Assembly (NCBI GenBank): GCA_026386835.1
Contig: JAPLMV010000021.1
Span: 1 to 19,505, forward strand
From: Planctomycetota bacterium
Lineage (GTDB): Bacteria; Planctomycetota; Phycisphaerae; Sedimentisphaerales; Anaerobacaceae
Length of the DNA stretch: 19,505 bases
Direction of reading: 5' to 3'
In this document: piece by piece, positions 7,122 through 16,428 of the stretch
Layout of the letters: each line of letters opens with the position of its first letter
How positions within the stretch are numbered: the first letter of the stretch is position 1
The notes under the pieces: generated by a model
Seen by the model: the letters and a program-made list of their open reading frames with translations, nothing else
Databases searched by the model: none
What the model was told of the DNA's origin: nothing
Position numbers and translations under genes: made by a program

Positions 7122-9029
7122 ATGAATAAGTTATTAGAGCAAATTAACAGCCCAGATGATATCAGTGCTCTGTCGGTCGAGCGGTTGAAACTGCTGGCAG
7201 AAGAGATAAGAGAGCTTATTTTGGCCTCGGTCAGCAGGACAGGTGGACACCTTGCAAGCAATCTTGGCGTCGTGGAACTTACGGTTGCGCTGCACTATGT
7301 CTTTGATTTCAAGAAAGACAAGCTGCTCTGGGATGTAGGACATCAGTGCTATGCCCATAAGATTCTCACCGGCAGAAAAGACACCTTTGCCGACCTTCGC
7401 CATGCAGGCGGCCCGAGCGGATTTCCAAACCCAAAGGAAAGCCCCTACGACCAGTTCATCGTCGGCCATGCAGGCACTTCAATACCAACAGCCATCGGAA
7501 TGGCACTTGCCCAGCAGCAGGAAAATAAAACCGATAAAATTGTTGCTCTTGTCGGCGATGCGAGCATCGTCAATGGTGTATCTTTCGAGGCACTTAATAA
7601 CCTCGGCCTTGTCAAAAGACAACTCCTTATCGTCCTTAACGACAACTCAATGGCGATAGACGCCACTCAGGGTGCAGTTGCAAAATATCTTTCGAAGGTA
7701 CGCCTCAGCCAGACTTATGAGGATTTGCGAAAGACGACAAGAAATATTCTTGAGCATATGCCGGTCATAGGCAAAGGTGTCGATGATGCGATTGAGAAGA
7801 TTAAAAAGAGCATAAGAATGGCGTTGCCCGGCAGTCGGTTGTTTGAGAGTTTAAATATCCCATATTTCGGTCCGGTCGACGGTCACGACATCGGCTCGCT
7901 TTCGGAATTATTCAGGGCAATGTCGCATCTCAATCGCCCGGCTATTCTCCACGTTTACACCAAAAAGGGATTCGGTTTCAGCCCCGCTGGCCAGGACCCG
8001 AGCAAATACCACTCTACGGGTCCTTTTGAGATGAATGGCGACTCCGTGGAAACTGCCCCTTCCGGCAGAACTTTCACAATTGCCTTCGGTGAAAGTCTCT
8101 CCAAACTCGCGGCTGAAGATAAAAGAATCGTAGCAATAACCTCTGCAATGTGCGACGGCACGGGTCTTGGAGAATTTCGCAGCAAATTCCCCGACAGGTT
8201 CTACGATGTCGGCATCGCAGAAAGTGCAGCCGTTGATATCGCAGCAGGCCTTGCCAAAGAAGGCTTGCGGCCTTTTGTCTGCATCTACTCGACGTTCCTG
8301 CAGCGGAGTTTCGACCAGATATTTCAGGATATTTCGCTCCAGAATCTTCCTGTCGTTTTCTGCATCGACAGGGCAGGCCTGGTCGGCTCCGACGGTCCGA
8401 CCCATCACGGTCTGATGGATATCGGCTACACCAGGATGATGCCCAATATGGTACTGACCGCTCCGGCCAATGAGCTTGAGATGAAGCTGGCTCTGGAGTT
8501 TGCACTTCGACAGGCATCGCCCTGTGTAATAAGGTACCCAAAGGATGTCGTTCCTGTAATGTCTGACCTCGAAATGCTCGCCTGTGCCCAACTGTTTGAA
8601 CTGTCCGGGGCAGTAGCCGTACGAAAGGGTAAAAACCCACAGATTGCCCTTGTATCTTACGGCAGCGTCCTTGGCGAGGCGCTGAAGGCGGCCGAGACCC
8701 TTGCCAAAGACGGCATCGAGGTTGATGTGGTAAATGCAAGGTTTGCCGCACCTGTCGATGAAAAAATTATTACTCTTGCCCGTCGCGGCAAGGGTATTAT
8801 AACTATTGAGGACCATTATCTTGCCTGCGGATTCGGTTCTGCTGTGCTTGAGGCTGCCGCTTCGTCTTCCTGTGCGCACGGCCCAAAAGGCAAACGCAAT
8901 GCCAAGATTGCCGTTCTCGGCGCAGCGAAGGAATTTATCGAGCACGATTTGCGAAGTTCCCAGTTCAGGCAGGCAGGCATAAATGCCGATAGAATCGTAG
9001 AAAAAACGAAAGAATTGATAAATGAGTAA
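7122..9029 (+). CDS. dxs: 1-deoxy-D-xylulose-5-phosphate synthase
   Basis: This enzyme condenses pyruvate and glyceraldehyde 3-phosphate to DXP, the first step of the MEP isoprenoid pathway and a precursor for thiamine and pyridoxal. The 635-residue length is normal. Visible features are GGHLASNLG with the catalytic-site His43, WDVGHQCYAHKILTGR (70-85), and the thiamine diphosphate motif GDASIVNG (145-152) ending at N173/N175. Further on are YFGPVDGHD (248-256), the general-acid region DVGIAES with E367, DRAGLVGSDGPTHHG (416-430) and CVIRYPKD. The usual GDG and GHSSTS segments read GDA and GHAGTS, a variant rather than a defect. ATG 7122 aligns with the usual family N-terminus although no ribosome binding site is seen. 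The gene overlaps nadK by 8 bases, implying coupled translation. Confidence 0.97.
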   Translation: MNKLLEQINSPDDISALSVERLKLLAEEIRELILASVSRTGGHLASNLGVVELTVALHYVFDFKKDKLLWDVGHQCYAHKILTGRKDTFADLRHAGGPSGFPNPKESPYDQFIVGHAGTSIPTAIGMALAQQQENKTDKIVALVGDASIVNGVSFEALNNLGLVKRQLLIVLNDNSMAIDATQGAVAKYLSKVRLSQTYEDLRKTTRNILEHMPVIGKGVDDAIEKIKKSIRMALPGSRLFESLNIPYFGPVDGHDIGSLSELFRAMSHLNRPAILHVYTKKGFGFSPAGQDPSKYHSTGPFEMNGDSVETAPSGRTFTIAFGESLSKLAAEDKRIVAITSAMCDGTGLGEFRSKFPDRFYDVGIAESAAVDIAAGLAKEGLRPFVCIYSTFLQRSFDQIFQDISLQNLPVVFCIDRAGLVGSDGPTHHGLMDIGYTRMMPNMVLTAPANELEMKLALEFALRQASPCVIRYPKDVVPVMSDLEMLACAQLFELSGAVAVRKGKNPQIALVSYGSVLGEALKAAETLAKDGIEVDVVNARFAAPVDEKIITLARRGKGIITIEDHYLACGFGSAVLEAAASSSCAHGPKGKRNAKIAVLGAAKEFIEHDLRSSQFRQAGINADRIVEKTKELINE

Positions 9030-9879
9030 AGATAAATTGCCAGGATTAGTTGTTTTCGGGGATCCCCAAAAGGGCAATGTAGCTATGGCCATCGCCCGGT
9101 TCACCAATTTCGTAAAAGACAAGGCACGAATTGTCGCTTGCGGCCACATCAACGACTGCACAAAAGAAAGCATCAATCAGTGCGACTATGCCGTTGTTTT
9201 GGGCGGTGACGGGACCATTATTTCCGCTGCAAGGGCTCTTAGCCGGAGCAAAATCCCCACCATAGGTGTAAACCTCGGCAAGCTTGGCTTCCTTGCAGAG
9301 TTCAGCATCGAAGAACTCGAAAAATATTTCGACGATATTGTTTCCGGCAGGGCCAAGATAGAAAAACGAATTATGCTCAGCTGCACCGTTTCCGGTAGCG
9401 GCAGGGAAAATTTTTGCGCTACAGCCATCAATGATGTTTTCATCACCGCCGGTCCACCCTTCAGAATGGTTGAGCTGAAAATTTCTGTCGATGGCCAGCC
9501 GCTGGCAGGCTGCGTCAGCGATGGTCTTATAATCTGTACCCCCACAGGCTCCACGGCTTATAACCTCTCGGCAGGCGGTCCGATATTATCTGGCGATATG
9601 GAGGCTATGGTTGTTAGTCCGATTTGTCCGCACTCTCTGAGCTTTCGGCCAATAGTCATCAGCGCAGACAGCATCGTCGAAATCGTCGGAGAGCGGCTAA
9701 ACGAAGGAACCACGGTTTCTGTTGATGGGCAGATTTCCTGCAAATTGGCCGTCGACGATGTCGTGAGGATAAAGAGGGAAAACGGCCACTTTCTTATCGT
9801 AAATAATCCGCTAAGAACCCAGTGGGATACACTTGCAACTAAACTAAGGTGGGCGGAAAAGCCGAAATACAAGAAATAG
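9022..9879 (+). CDS. nadK: NAD kinase
   Basis: The 285-residue protein phosphorylates NAD to NADP with ATP or polyphosphate in the cytosol. Diagnostic motifs are all present: VVLGGDGTII (58-67) with the GGDGT signature, GVNLGKLGFLAEF (82-94), the N137-D138 pair in AINDVFIT, DGLIICTPTGSTAYNLSAGG (167-186) and SVDGQ (233-237). Length is typical. Its ATG lies inside the end of dxs, with the dxs stop at 9027-9029, so the two are one translational unit. In many bacteria dxs, a TlyA-type methyltransferase gene and nadK are neighbours. Here nadK follows dxs directly. Functionally the pair links DXP synthesis to NADPH supply, which the MEP reductoisomerase needs. Confidence 0.97.
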   Translation: MSKDKLPGLVVFGDPQKGNVAMAIARFTNFVKDKARIVACGHINDCTKESINQCDYAVVLGGDGTIISAARALSRSKIPTIGVNLGKLGFLAEFSIEELEKYFDDIVSGRAKIEKRIMLSCTVSGSGRENFCATAINDVFITAGPPFRMVELKISVDGQPLAGCVSDGLIICTPTGSTAYNLSAGGPILSGDMEAMVVSPICPHSLSFRPIVISADSIVEIVGERLNEGTTVSVDGQISCKLAVDDVVRIKRENGHFLIVNNPLRTQWDTLATKLRWAEKPKYKK

Positions 9880-9944
9880 CATAAATTATTGTCTATTGGG
9901 ATTTAACCATGAACTTGCCGCTGTTTTGCGGGGTATAAGGTACT

Positions 9945-11384
9945 ATGAAACACAGATTGTTTATTATGAATATCGTATCGGCGGTTACCCTTTTGGCTGC
10001 GGCCGCGTGTGCCGTTGATAATCCATATATTCAGAACCCTTCAGTCAATAGCTCCGTCGGCATGGGTGGTATCCCTCAAAGCAGTATTAGCAGCGGTTTG
10101 ACCGGCAGCCCCAATCCCATGGGACTCAACGGCAATCTGATAGTCACAGGCAACGTCTCCGGCGGCAAGCACTTTCGAGGCGTCGTACCCTACAATGCAG
10201 TCTCGGATTTTGGAGGCAGACTCGGCTCCACTTCTGTAGACTCATTTTTAAGGTATTCAGCGGATGGGAGTTATAGCAGCACTTTGACACCGTATTATTC
10301 ACCCACCCGGACGGTCAGCATTTTAACCCCTGGCTCTCAAGGTCAGCTTCTTGCGCCCTCATACGTGAATCTTTCCGGCGGGTCCGGCCTTGGCCCGCTT
10401 GGCAATCAGCAGTTTGCTCCGACGTCAACAAGTTATATGACTAACTCTCAGTTCAGGCCTTTGTCCACAAATCTCCAGGGCTTAGATAGGACATTGTCGC
10501 AGGATATGGCGGCTTATCCTCAGGGCGGAATACAAACAGCCCAGCAACAGCAGGCCCAAATGGACAAGTACCGCGAAGAGTTAAAACAACAGGCAGAAAA
10601 AACCGCACAGGACCAGCAAAATATCGTCGACCTGAAGTATTCTTCAGAGCAGGACGCCAAAGATAAAAAAAAGCTCGGCGAAAATAAGCCCGGCGATTCT
10701 TTTGAAAATATACAAAAGGAGCTTGAGGCTGTTCAAAAGGTTCTTGGGCAGCTAAAAGCCGGCGAAACTCCAACCCTGCCCGATAATAGTAATAAACAGA
10801 CAGAGACGGAAACTGCCGCTGCTCAGGAAACTGTCGCCCGGGACGTCGCCGCTTCGAATTTGTCCGACAGAGCAAAAACGGTTTTGGGTGAACACAAGAC
10901 GTTCAAGGATTTTGAAAAGGCCAAATACAATGAACACATCCGCACCGCCGAAAATTATATGAAACAGGGGCGTTATTACCTCGCAGCGGATTCCTATTCG
11001 ATGGCGCTGGTCTACAAGTTCAACGACCTCACCGCATACGCAGGCAAGTGCCATGCTCTCTTTGCCGCCGGCGAATATATGAGCAGCGCGCTTTTCCTTT
11101 CCAGGGCACTCGAAATCTCACCCGAATTCGTAAATTCCAAAGTCGACCTTGTCGCAGTTATCGGCAATAAAGATACCATCGAAACAAGGGCTGCCGACAT
11201 CCTGAAATGGATGCAGAGGACCAATTCTCCGGAACTGGGTTTCCTGCTCAGTTATGTCTATTATCGGCTCGATAGACCTGATTTCTCCAAGGTGATGATT
11301 GATGCTGCCGCCGAGAAAATGCCCGACTCACCCGCTGTGGAAACTCTCAAAAAAGCCATTTATGACCGCGCTGCAAGCAGGTAA
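9945..11384 (+). CDS. Secreted TPR-repeat protein of unknown function
   Basis: This 479-residue protein has an N-terminal signal sequence (basic MKHR, hydrophobic 8-20, cleavage plausible after ACA at 23). The cysteine at 22 within AAAC could alternatively be a weak lipobox. Residues 25-190 are rich in Gly, Ser, Asn, Pro and Thr, suggesting a flexible extracytoplasmic region. Residues 195-300 are Gln-, Lys- and Glu-rich and probably helical or coiled coil (MDKYREELKQQAEKTAQDQQ). From about 325 the sequence forms tetratricopeptide-like helices: HIRTAENYMKQGRYYLAADS, then YAGKCHALFAAGEYMSSALF, then further repeats to the end. TPRs usually mediate protein-protein contacts, here probably in the periplasm. 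It lies 65 bases after nadK on the same strand and may be co-transcribed. A second ATG at 9966 is possible. No family is recognised. Confidence 0.75.
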   Translation: MKHRLFIMNIVSAVTLLAAAACAVDNPYIQNPSVNSSVGMGGIPQSSISSGLTGSPNPMGLNGNLIVTGNVSGGKHFRGVVPYNAVSDFGGRLGSTSVDSFLRYSADGSYSSTLTPYYSPTRTVSILTPGSQGQLLAPSYVNLSGGSGLGPLGNQQFAPTSTSYMTNSQFRPLSTNLQGLDRTLSQDMAAYPQGGIQTAQQQQAQMDKYREELKQQAEKTAQDQQNIVDLKYSSEQDAKDKKKLGENKPGDSFENIQKELEAVQKVLGQLKAGETPTLPDNSNKQTETETAAAQETVARDVAASNLSDRAKTVLGEHKTFKDFEKAKYNEHIRTAENYMKQGRYYLAADSYSMALVYKFNDLTAYAGKCHALFAAGEYMSSALFLSRALEISPEFVNSKVDLVAVIGNKDTIETRAADILKWMQRTNSPELGFLLSYVYYRLDRPDFSKVMIDAAAEKMPDSPAVETLKKAIYDRAASR

Positions 11385-11412
11385 TTTTAACCGGTGAGCA
11401 ATACTGTTCATG

Positions 11413-11435
11413 ATTTTCCGCCGAAAATATTTTTT
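11413..11435 (+). terminator. Possible intrinsic terminator after the TPR gene
   Basis: ATTTTC (11413-11418) pairs with GAAAAT (11423-11428) across a CGCC loop and is followed by ATTTTTT. The stem is short and A+T-rich, so termination would be weak. Its place 29 bases after the TPR stop codon and before the helicase gene is what supports the call. Confidence 0.3.
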
Positions 11436-11500
11436 AAGCTAAAAACTACTTTCCCCTTTTCCCTTTACGTCTCCGCCTCTGGTCTATACCCTATACCATA

Positions 11501-13468
11501 ATGATAAAAGCCAATACATCCCTGAGCATAGAACAGATACTCGGAGTCGATGGATTAATCGCCAAATCCTTTTCCGGTTTTGAATCCAGGCCCCAACAGA
11601 CCAAGATGGCAGTGGCGGTTCAAGAAGCCCTCCAGTCAGGCCGCAGGCTGGTAATTGAAGCCGGCACCGGCGTTGGCAAAAGCTTCGCATACCTTCTGCC
11701 GGCAATAGAAATTGCGCGTCGCAACCATGGCAGGGTTCTCGTCAGCACTTTTACCATTACCCTCCAGGAGCAACTGATAAATAAAGACCTCCCATTTTTA
11801 GCTGAATCTCTGCCGTGGGCTTTTACAGCAGTCCTGGCAAAGGGGAGGTCGAACTACCTCTGCCGTCGCCGGCTGGAGTTTGCGCTGCGAAAAAGCGGAA
11901 CCCTCTTCAGCCAGCTCGATAACCAGCTAAACCAGATAAATAACTTTGCTCGGCAAACAAAGGATGGCACACTAAGTGACATTCCCTTCCAGCCGCACTC
12001 GGACGTATGGGATGCCGTATGCAGCGAACACGGCAACTGCCGGGGCAAAAGGTGTTCCCATCTTCAAAATTGCTTTTACCAGCGGGCACGCCGCCAGCTC
12101 GACAACGCCGACATTATCGTCGCCAACCACGCCCTGATGTTCAGCGACCTTGTCCTCAAACAGAACGATGTCTCAATTCTTCCAGAGTATAAATTCGTTA
12201 TAATAGATGAAGCCCACAATATCGAACGCGTCGCAGAAGACCATTTCGGAATCAACCTCAGCAGCTACAAAGTCAAACTCATTCTCGACAATCTCTATAA
12301 CCCCAAAACACGTCGGGGACTCCTCGCCTATAAAAAAGCTGAAAAGGCACTGGACATTATCGATCAGGCCGCAAAGGAATCCAAAAAATTCTTCAACAAA
12401 ATCAGCGACTGGTACGAAAGCTCAAGACAGGATACCGGCGGTCGATGCTATAAAAATTTTGTGGATGATAACTTGTCCGGCTGTCTCAAAATCCTTCGCT
12501 CGGAATTAACCGCACTGGCTAAGCATACAGAAGACGCCGACGAAAAACATGAGATTATCCGCCAAGCCGAACGCTGCGGCGTAATTGTTATGGAACTCAA
12601 CTGTTTTCTCACTCAGGAGAAACCAGATTATGTCTACTGGGTCGAATCATCAGGCAATAGAAAGGTATTTGTTCGCCTTCGCAGCGCACCGCTCAACGCA
12701 GGTCCGGATATAAAAAAAGTCCTGTTCGACAAATATCAGTCCGTCATTATGACAAGCGCAACTCTCAGCATCAGTTCCGAAATTGAAAAAGGTGGCTTTG
12801 ATTTTTTTGCAGGCCGAGTCGACCTTGAGGATTTCGATTCCGTCAAACTCGGCTCGCCCTTCGATTACGAAAATAACGTTACGCTTTATATCGAACAGAA
12901 CCTCCCCGAACCAAACGAACCAGACTTCATCGAAATGGCCTCACAGACCATCAAAAAATATATCTTGCAGACAAGCGGCCGTGCCTTTGTTCTTTTTACA
13001 AGCTACTCCATGCTTCAGCAGACAGCAGACAAAATATCCGGCTGGCTCAAAGAAAACGATATCGAATTACTCCAGCACGGCGCAGGCTTAGACAGAAGCA
13101 CGCTTTTAAGGCATTTTAAGTCAGGCAGCCGATGTGTCCTTTTCGGCACGGACAGCTTCTGGCAGGGAGTGGATGTCCCCGGCCCGGCTCTATCCAATGT
13201 GATTATTGTTCGCCTTCCTTTTGCCGTGCCTGACCAGCCTTTGCTTGCCGGTCGACTCGAACAGATAAAACAAAAAGGCGGCAATCCCTTTTTTGATTAC
13301 CAGCTTCCCTCTGCCATTATCAAATTCAAGCAGGGTTTTGGCCGGCTTATCCGCACCAAAACCGATACTGGCATTGTGGTTGTTCTGGATAGCAGAATAA
13401 TAAATAAATCCTACGGAGCAAAATTCCTCGCCGCAGTCCCCAAATGCAAAGTGCAAATCGTCGAATAA
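11501..13468 (+). CDS. DinG/XPD-family iron-sulfur ATP-dependent DNA helicase
   Basis: The 655-residue protein is a superfamily 2 helicase of the DinG/XPD type, which unwinds DNA 5' to 3' and resolves D-loops, R-loops or other structures in repair. Motifs in order are Walker A AGTGVGKS (54-61), Cys121 in NYLC, then Cys180, Cys185 and Cys191. The 5- and 6-residue spacing of the last three matches the DinG iron-sulfur cluster. After these come IIDEAHN (234-240), MTSATLS, LFTSYSM, GTDSFWQGVDVPG and the motif VI region GFGRLIR. No nuclease domain is present, so this is a DinG- or YoaA-like helicase rather than the exonuclease fusion seen in Firmicutes. The ATG at 11501 gives the expected N-terminus. 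It converges with the minus-strand gene beginning 36 bases later. Confidence 0.92.
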   Translation: MIKANTSLSIEQILGVDGLIAKSFSGFESRPQQTKMAVAVQEALQSGRRLVIEAGTGVGKSFAYLLPAIEIARRNHGRVLVSTFTITLQEQLINKDLPFLAESLPWAFTAVLAKGRSNYLCRRRLEFALRKSGTLFSQLDNQLNQINNFARQTKDGTLSDIPFQPHSDVWDAVCSEHGNCRGKRCSHLQNCFYQRARRQLDNADIIVANHALMFSDLVLKQNDVSILPEYKFVIIDEAHNIERVAEDHFGINLSSYKVKLILDNLYNPKTRRGLLAYKKAEKALDIIDQAAKESKKFFNKISDWYESSRQDTGGRCYKNFVDDNLSGCLKILRSELTALAKHTEDADEKHEIIRQAERCGVIVMELNCFLTQEKPDYVYWVESSGNRKVFVRLRSAPLNAGPDIKKVLFDKYQSVIMTSATLSISSEIEKGGFDFFAGRVDLEDFDSVKLGSPFDYENNVTLYIEQNLPEPNEPDFIEMASQTIKKYILQTSGRAFVLFTSYSMLQQTADKISGWLKENDIELLQHGAGLDRSTLLRHFKSGSRCVLFGTDSFWQGVDVPGPALSNVIIVRLPFAVPDQPLLAGRLEQIKQKGGNPFFDYQLPSAIIKFKQGFGRLIRTKTDTGIVVVLDSRIINKSYGAKFLAAVPKCKVQIVE

Positions 13469-13504
13469 CCTGCTTTTCCACACTCCATCCATAACCCTGC
13501 CAGA

Positions 13505-15955
13505 TTACTTTGCCCAGCCTTTGTCAATAGCCCCCTGATAAAGCTCTGCCAGTTGGCTTGGCGTCACAAGTATCATGTCATCATCCATCTTATCGACAAA
13601 ATGTTTCTTTACACTCTCAAGATTACCCCATGACCAGCAGTGCGCCAGTACATTTACAAACGCCGGTCGTACATTTCCAACCTGGTCCTTGACATCAAGC
13701 AGAATTCCTTCTGCGCCGCGATTCCATGTGGTCTGGCAACGGAATACTTTCATTCCGTCCAGTCGATAGGTAAGATTCTTATAACCCTTGAAACCCGAAT
13801 ACATACCCATGTCTGGAAAAATCGAATGCATAAATGGAAGGGCTTTAATATAGGGTTTCAAAACCTCATCATCGCCTGCAACTGTCCTGACGGTTTTAAT
13901 ATCCATCTTCTGCATATACCTGCCGGTCCACTGCATAAAGCCGTTGAGAACCTCTTCCCTGTTTGAAAACTTCGATGCGTAGTCCTCCGGCCGCATATAG
14001 CCGATGCCAGAGACGTCGGAGATAAATTCCGTCGTCGGAGCGGCCTTTTCATAATACCACTGGGCTACAGCCGGTTGAATATCATAAATAGCAGGGCCGA
14101 TGCCAAACGATACAGGAAAACTTCCATAATCCTTGCGGTCGAAAAATCCCCTTTTAAAGTATGCTCTCCACAAATTCTCGTTATCGCCGTCGGAGTAAAC
14201 CAAGGTGATGTAGATTTTATCCTTCTCAAGTTTTGGTGTCGGCGACTGCCTGGGGTGCTTCAAATCGCCAATAACAACGCCGCTGGTTATTGACAGGTTG
14301 GGAAGATGGTCCGTACAAACAAGGCTTTTTCCGTAGCCGCCGAAAAAGCTTGTGCCTCCCACTTCGCCAAGGCCGACACCTTCGCCGGCAAAAGGAAATC
14401 CCAGCACAGCGGTATTCGGAGGCATTGTTGCGAAGATTTCCGACATAACGGCCATCTCTGTAAGAGGGTCTGCGCCGGCCCGCGCGCTATCGACGGGACC
14501 TGCCACCCAGAACATTATCGCCTTCCACTGGATATCATAGGAAAATGCGCCATTTGGCAATCTGTCTGGATGAATAGCATCACACAGATGATGATTAAGC
14601 TGCCCCTTGTATGTATTCCATAGCCATTTCATTCCTTCGGCATACGTAGTGAATTTGCCCCGCAGGTCCATCTTGATTTCGATTTGTAATTCCTCAGCGA
14701 GCTTTGGTGTAACTAAAATAAGGTCTTCACAGGCCGCAACATTTGCCGCGATCAAGGAGCCGCGATACAATTTATCGTCGGCGATGATTCCTCCTTTATA
14801 CGAATCGGCAAATTGCTTAAATAAAGTCTTCCAATCCTTAATAAATTCATACGATTTGATATAACCCTTCTGCTTATGCCATTCAAGCCAGAATGTGCTC
14901 TCCTCTTGTTCGTAGTTAAGCCATATCTTCGGCTCTTTTCTGCTCGTAAGTCCCTGCAGCGTCGCAAGGGCAACCTTCACATCATTATCGAGCGTATCAA
15001 CTTCAACAGCCAGCAGATGCTCGGCCGGCTTTTTGGATTTTGGAAGAAAGGTATCTCCCCATGGCCGCGGCGTTGTAACAGAGGTTATTTTCTCAGACAA
15101 TGGTGTCGGCTCGGGTAAGCTATCCATTTTTGCGACAATCTTTTCATAATCCGATGGCTGCATCTCGCCTTTCTCTTTAAGCATATAGGCCACGCCTTTC
15201 ACAACAACCTGCGTAAGATAGTAATTATCCTGATATTCAAGGTTTTTGCCAACCTGCCCGCACCACAAGACAGATGCGCCGTTAAATTCTTTGCATTTAT
15301 GCTTTATCATCGCGGCTGCTGGCGCCCACTTATTATCTGCAAGCCTGGTTTCAACTATGGCAATTATCTGATCCTCCGCGGGAAAACTTGAAATATCCAG
15401 ATATTGAATCTGTTCATTACTCTTTGGCAAAATACGGTGATGTATTTTAAGCGGATTATCCGCCACAACTCGCTGTTCAGATATGCCGGCGGCTGGATTA
15501 CCAAAATCGCCCGTTCCAATACCGTTCCCATCATGCAAAAAATAGCGTGCATATCCTTTGTCGTGCCATTTTCCGCGGACTTTTTCCGCCGGATGGCAGA
15601 ATGGAATACCGTTTAGAACAAGTCCGCCGCCTTGCATCTGAAATTTCCTCAAATTTTCGTATGCCACCAGTGGAAATGTATTGCCGTAAGTGAGGACGGC
15701 GACTTCGAATTTGTCTTTATTAAACAAATTATGGTCTGCCATCTGTGCTGCATTTATTTCGACAGACTCGATACCGCCTGCTTCCAGCATGCCTTTGACA
15801 TTCTGTGCCAACAAACAAGGCTGACCTGCAAAATTGACCAGGTCAGGCTCAACAAGTATGGCTACCCTGGCTTCTGCGCAAGCACCGGTCGATAATGCGG
15901 CAGGCAAAAACAGGACTATCGAGATGAAAAAATTTCTTTTTACAGATGACATCAT
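13505..15955 (-). CDS. Exported GxGYxYP-family protein, putative glycan-active
   Basis: The 816-residue protein starts with a signal peptide (basic residues, hydrophobic 9-22, cleavage near GACA-EA at 27), so it is exported. Residues 29-260 resemble a class I amidotransferase-like fold (VAILVEP, GGGLVLNG, then a Cys at 120), an inference from strand pattern. From about 312 the sequence matches the GxGYxYP family of putative glycoside hydrolases: LLAVEVDTLDNDVK, the AVLGFPFAGEG region (516-526), IYITLVYSDGDN (581-592) and the name motif as GIGYMRP (650-656). Arg replaces the usual Tyr in that motif. Length is large for the family because of the extra N-terminal domain. Activity on carbohydrate is presumed, not proven. 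A purine stretch (AAAGGGAT) precedes the ATG. The next residue is also Met, so the start is ambiguous by one codon. Confidence 0.8.
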   Translation of the reverse strand: MMSSVKRNFFISIVLFLPAALSTGACAEARVAILVEPDLVNFAGQPCLLAQNVKGMLEAGGIESVEINAAQMADHNLFNKDKFEVAVLTYGNTFPLVAYENLRKFQMQGGGLVLNGIPFCHPAEKVRGKWHDKGYARYFLHDGNGIGTGDFGNPAAGISEQRVVADNPLKIHHRILPKSNEQIQYLDISSFPAEDQIIAIVETRLADNKWAPAAAMIKHKCKEFNGASVLWCGQVGKNLEYQDNYYLTQVVVKGVAYMLKEKGEMQPSDYEKIVAKMDSLPEPTPLSEKITSVTTPRPWGDTFLPKSKKPAEHLLAVEVDTLDNDVKVALATLQGLTSRKEPKIWLNYEQEESTFWLEWHKQKGYIKSYEFIKDWKTLFKQFADSYKGGIIADDKLYRGSLIAANVAACEDLILVTPKLAEELQIEIKMDLRGKFTTYAEGMKWLWNTYKGQLNHHLCDAIHPDRLPNGAFSYDIQWKAIMFWVAGPVDSARAGADPLTEMAVMSEIFATMPPNTAVLGFPFAGEGVGLGEVGGTSFFGGYGKSLVCTDHLPNLSITSGVVIGDLKHPRQSPTPKLEKDKIYITLVYSDGDNENLWRAYFKRGFFDRKDYGSFPVSFGIGPAIYDIQPAVAQWYYEKAAPTTEFISDVSGIGYMRPEDYASKFSNREEVLNGFMQWTGRYMQKMDIKTVRTVAGDDEVLKPYIKALPFMHSIFPDMGMYSGFKGYKNLTYRLDGMKVFRCQTTWNRGAEGILLDVKDQVGNVRPAFVNVLAHCWSWGNLESVKKHFVDKMDDDMILVTPSQLAELYQGAIDKGWAK

Positions 15956-15987
15956 ATCCCTTTCATACAGCTATTTTAAAAATACCA

Positions 15988-16014
15988 TTCGTCAAAGTTA
16001 CAACCTTTGACGAA
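15988..16014 (-). promoter_or_regulatory. Perfect inverted repeat upstream of the GxGYxYP gene
   Basis: TTCGTCAAAG (15988-15997) and CTTTGACGAA (16005-16014) form a perfect 10-bp dyad with a 7-base spacer. It lies 32 to 59 bases before the start codon of the minus-strand gene. Its symmetry and place suit a repressor operator near the promoter, or a stem-loop in the 5' untranslated RNA. No run of T follows on the minus strand, so it is unlikely to be a terminator. The binding factor is unknown. Confidence 0.45.
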
Positions 16015-16428
16015 GTACGAATCAACACTCGGTTTGTTCGGTCAGGAAGGTAAATTGAGGCGAGTCGAACAGTGCTTGTCTCGCCCGATGCGGGCTGTGT
16101 TTCACATAAATCGCTGCATTTCATACTATTGACTCTTGAAAAATTCACTTAAGCAAATTCGTTTTGCCTATATTATCCTGTAAGAAGAGTACAATTTCAT
16201 GCAAGAATGCCGTAAGTGGGGCACCGACTTCGCTGCGTTCTTCCGTTTTGAAACCGGCTATTTGAGTCGGAACGCCAAAAAGTTCAGTAAACTTCTATAT
16301 TAAACTGTCATCTATACACTATTCAAGTACACCCTAAAAAGCGAGAAAAATATCAGTTATATCGCAAAAATGATTATACCTATTCTCGCAGACCTGCCCC
16401 CCTGTTATCTGCCGGCGACTCGTGAAGG

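Noticed and set aside
8074..8751. 225-codon minus-strand ORF within dxs
   Set aside because: It is Arg-, Pro- and Gln-rich low-complexity sequence, fully antisense to dxs, with no start signal.
7908..9176. 422-codon ORF on the minus strand opposite dxs and nadK
   Set aside because: It lies antisense to two genes with all expected motifs and shows no recognisable domain. It is a by-product of dxs codon use.
15963..16148. 61-codon minus-strand ORF upstream of the GxGYxYP gene
   Set aside because: It spans the hairpin at 15988-16014, lacks a binding site and has no recognised domain. It is more likely leader or promoter DNA.
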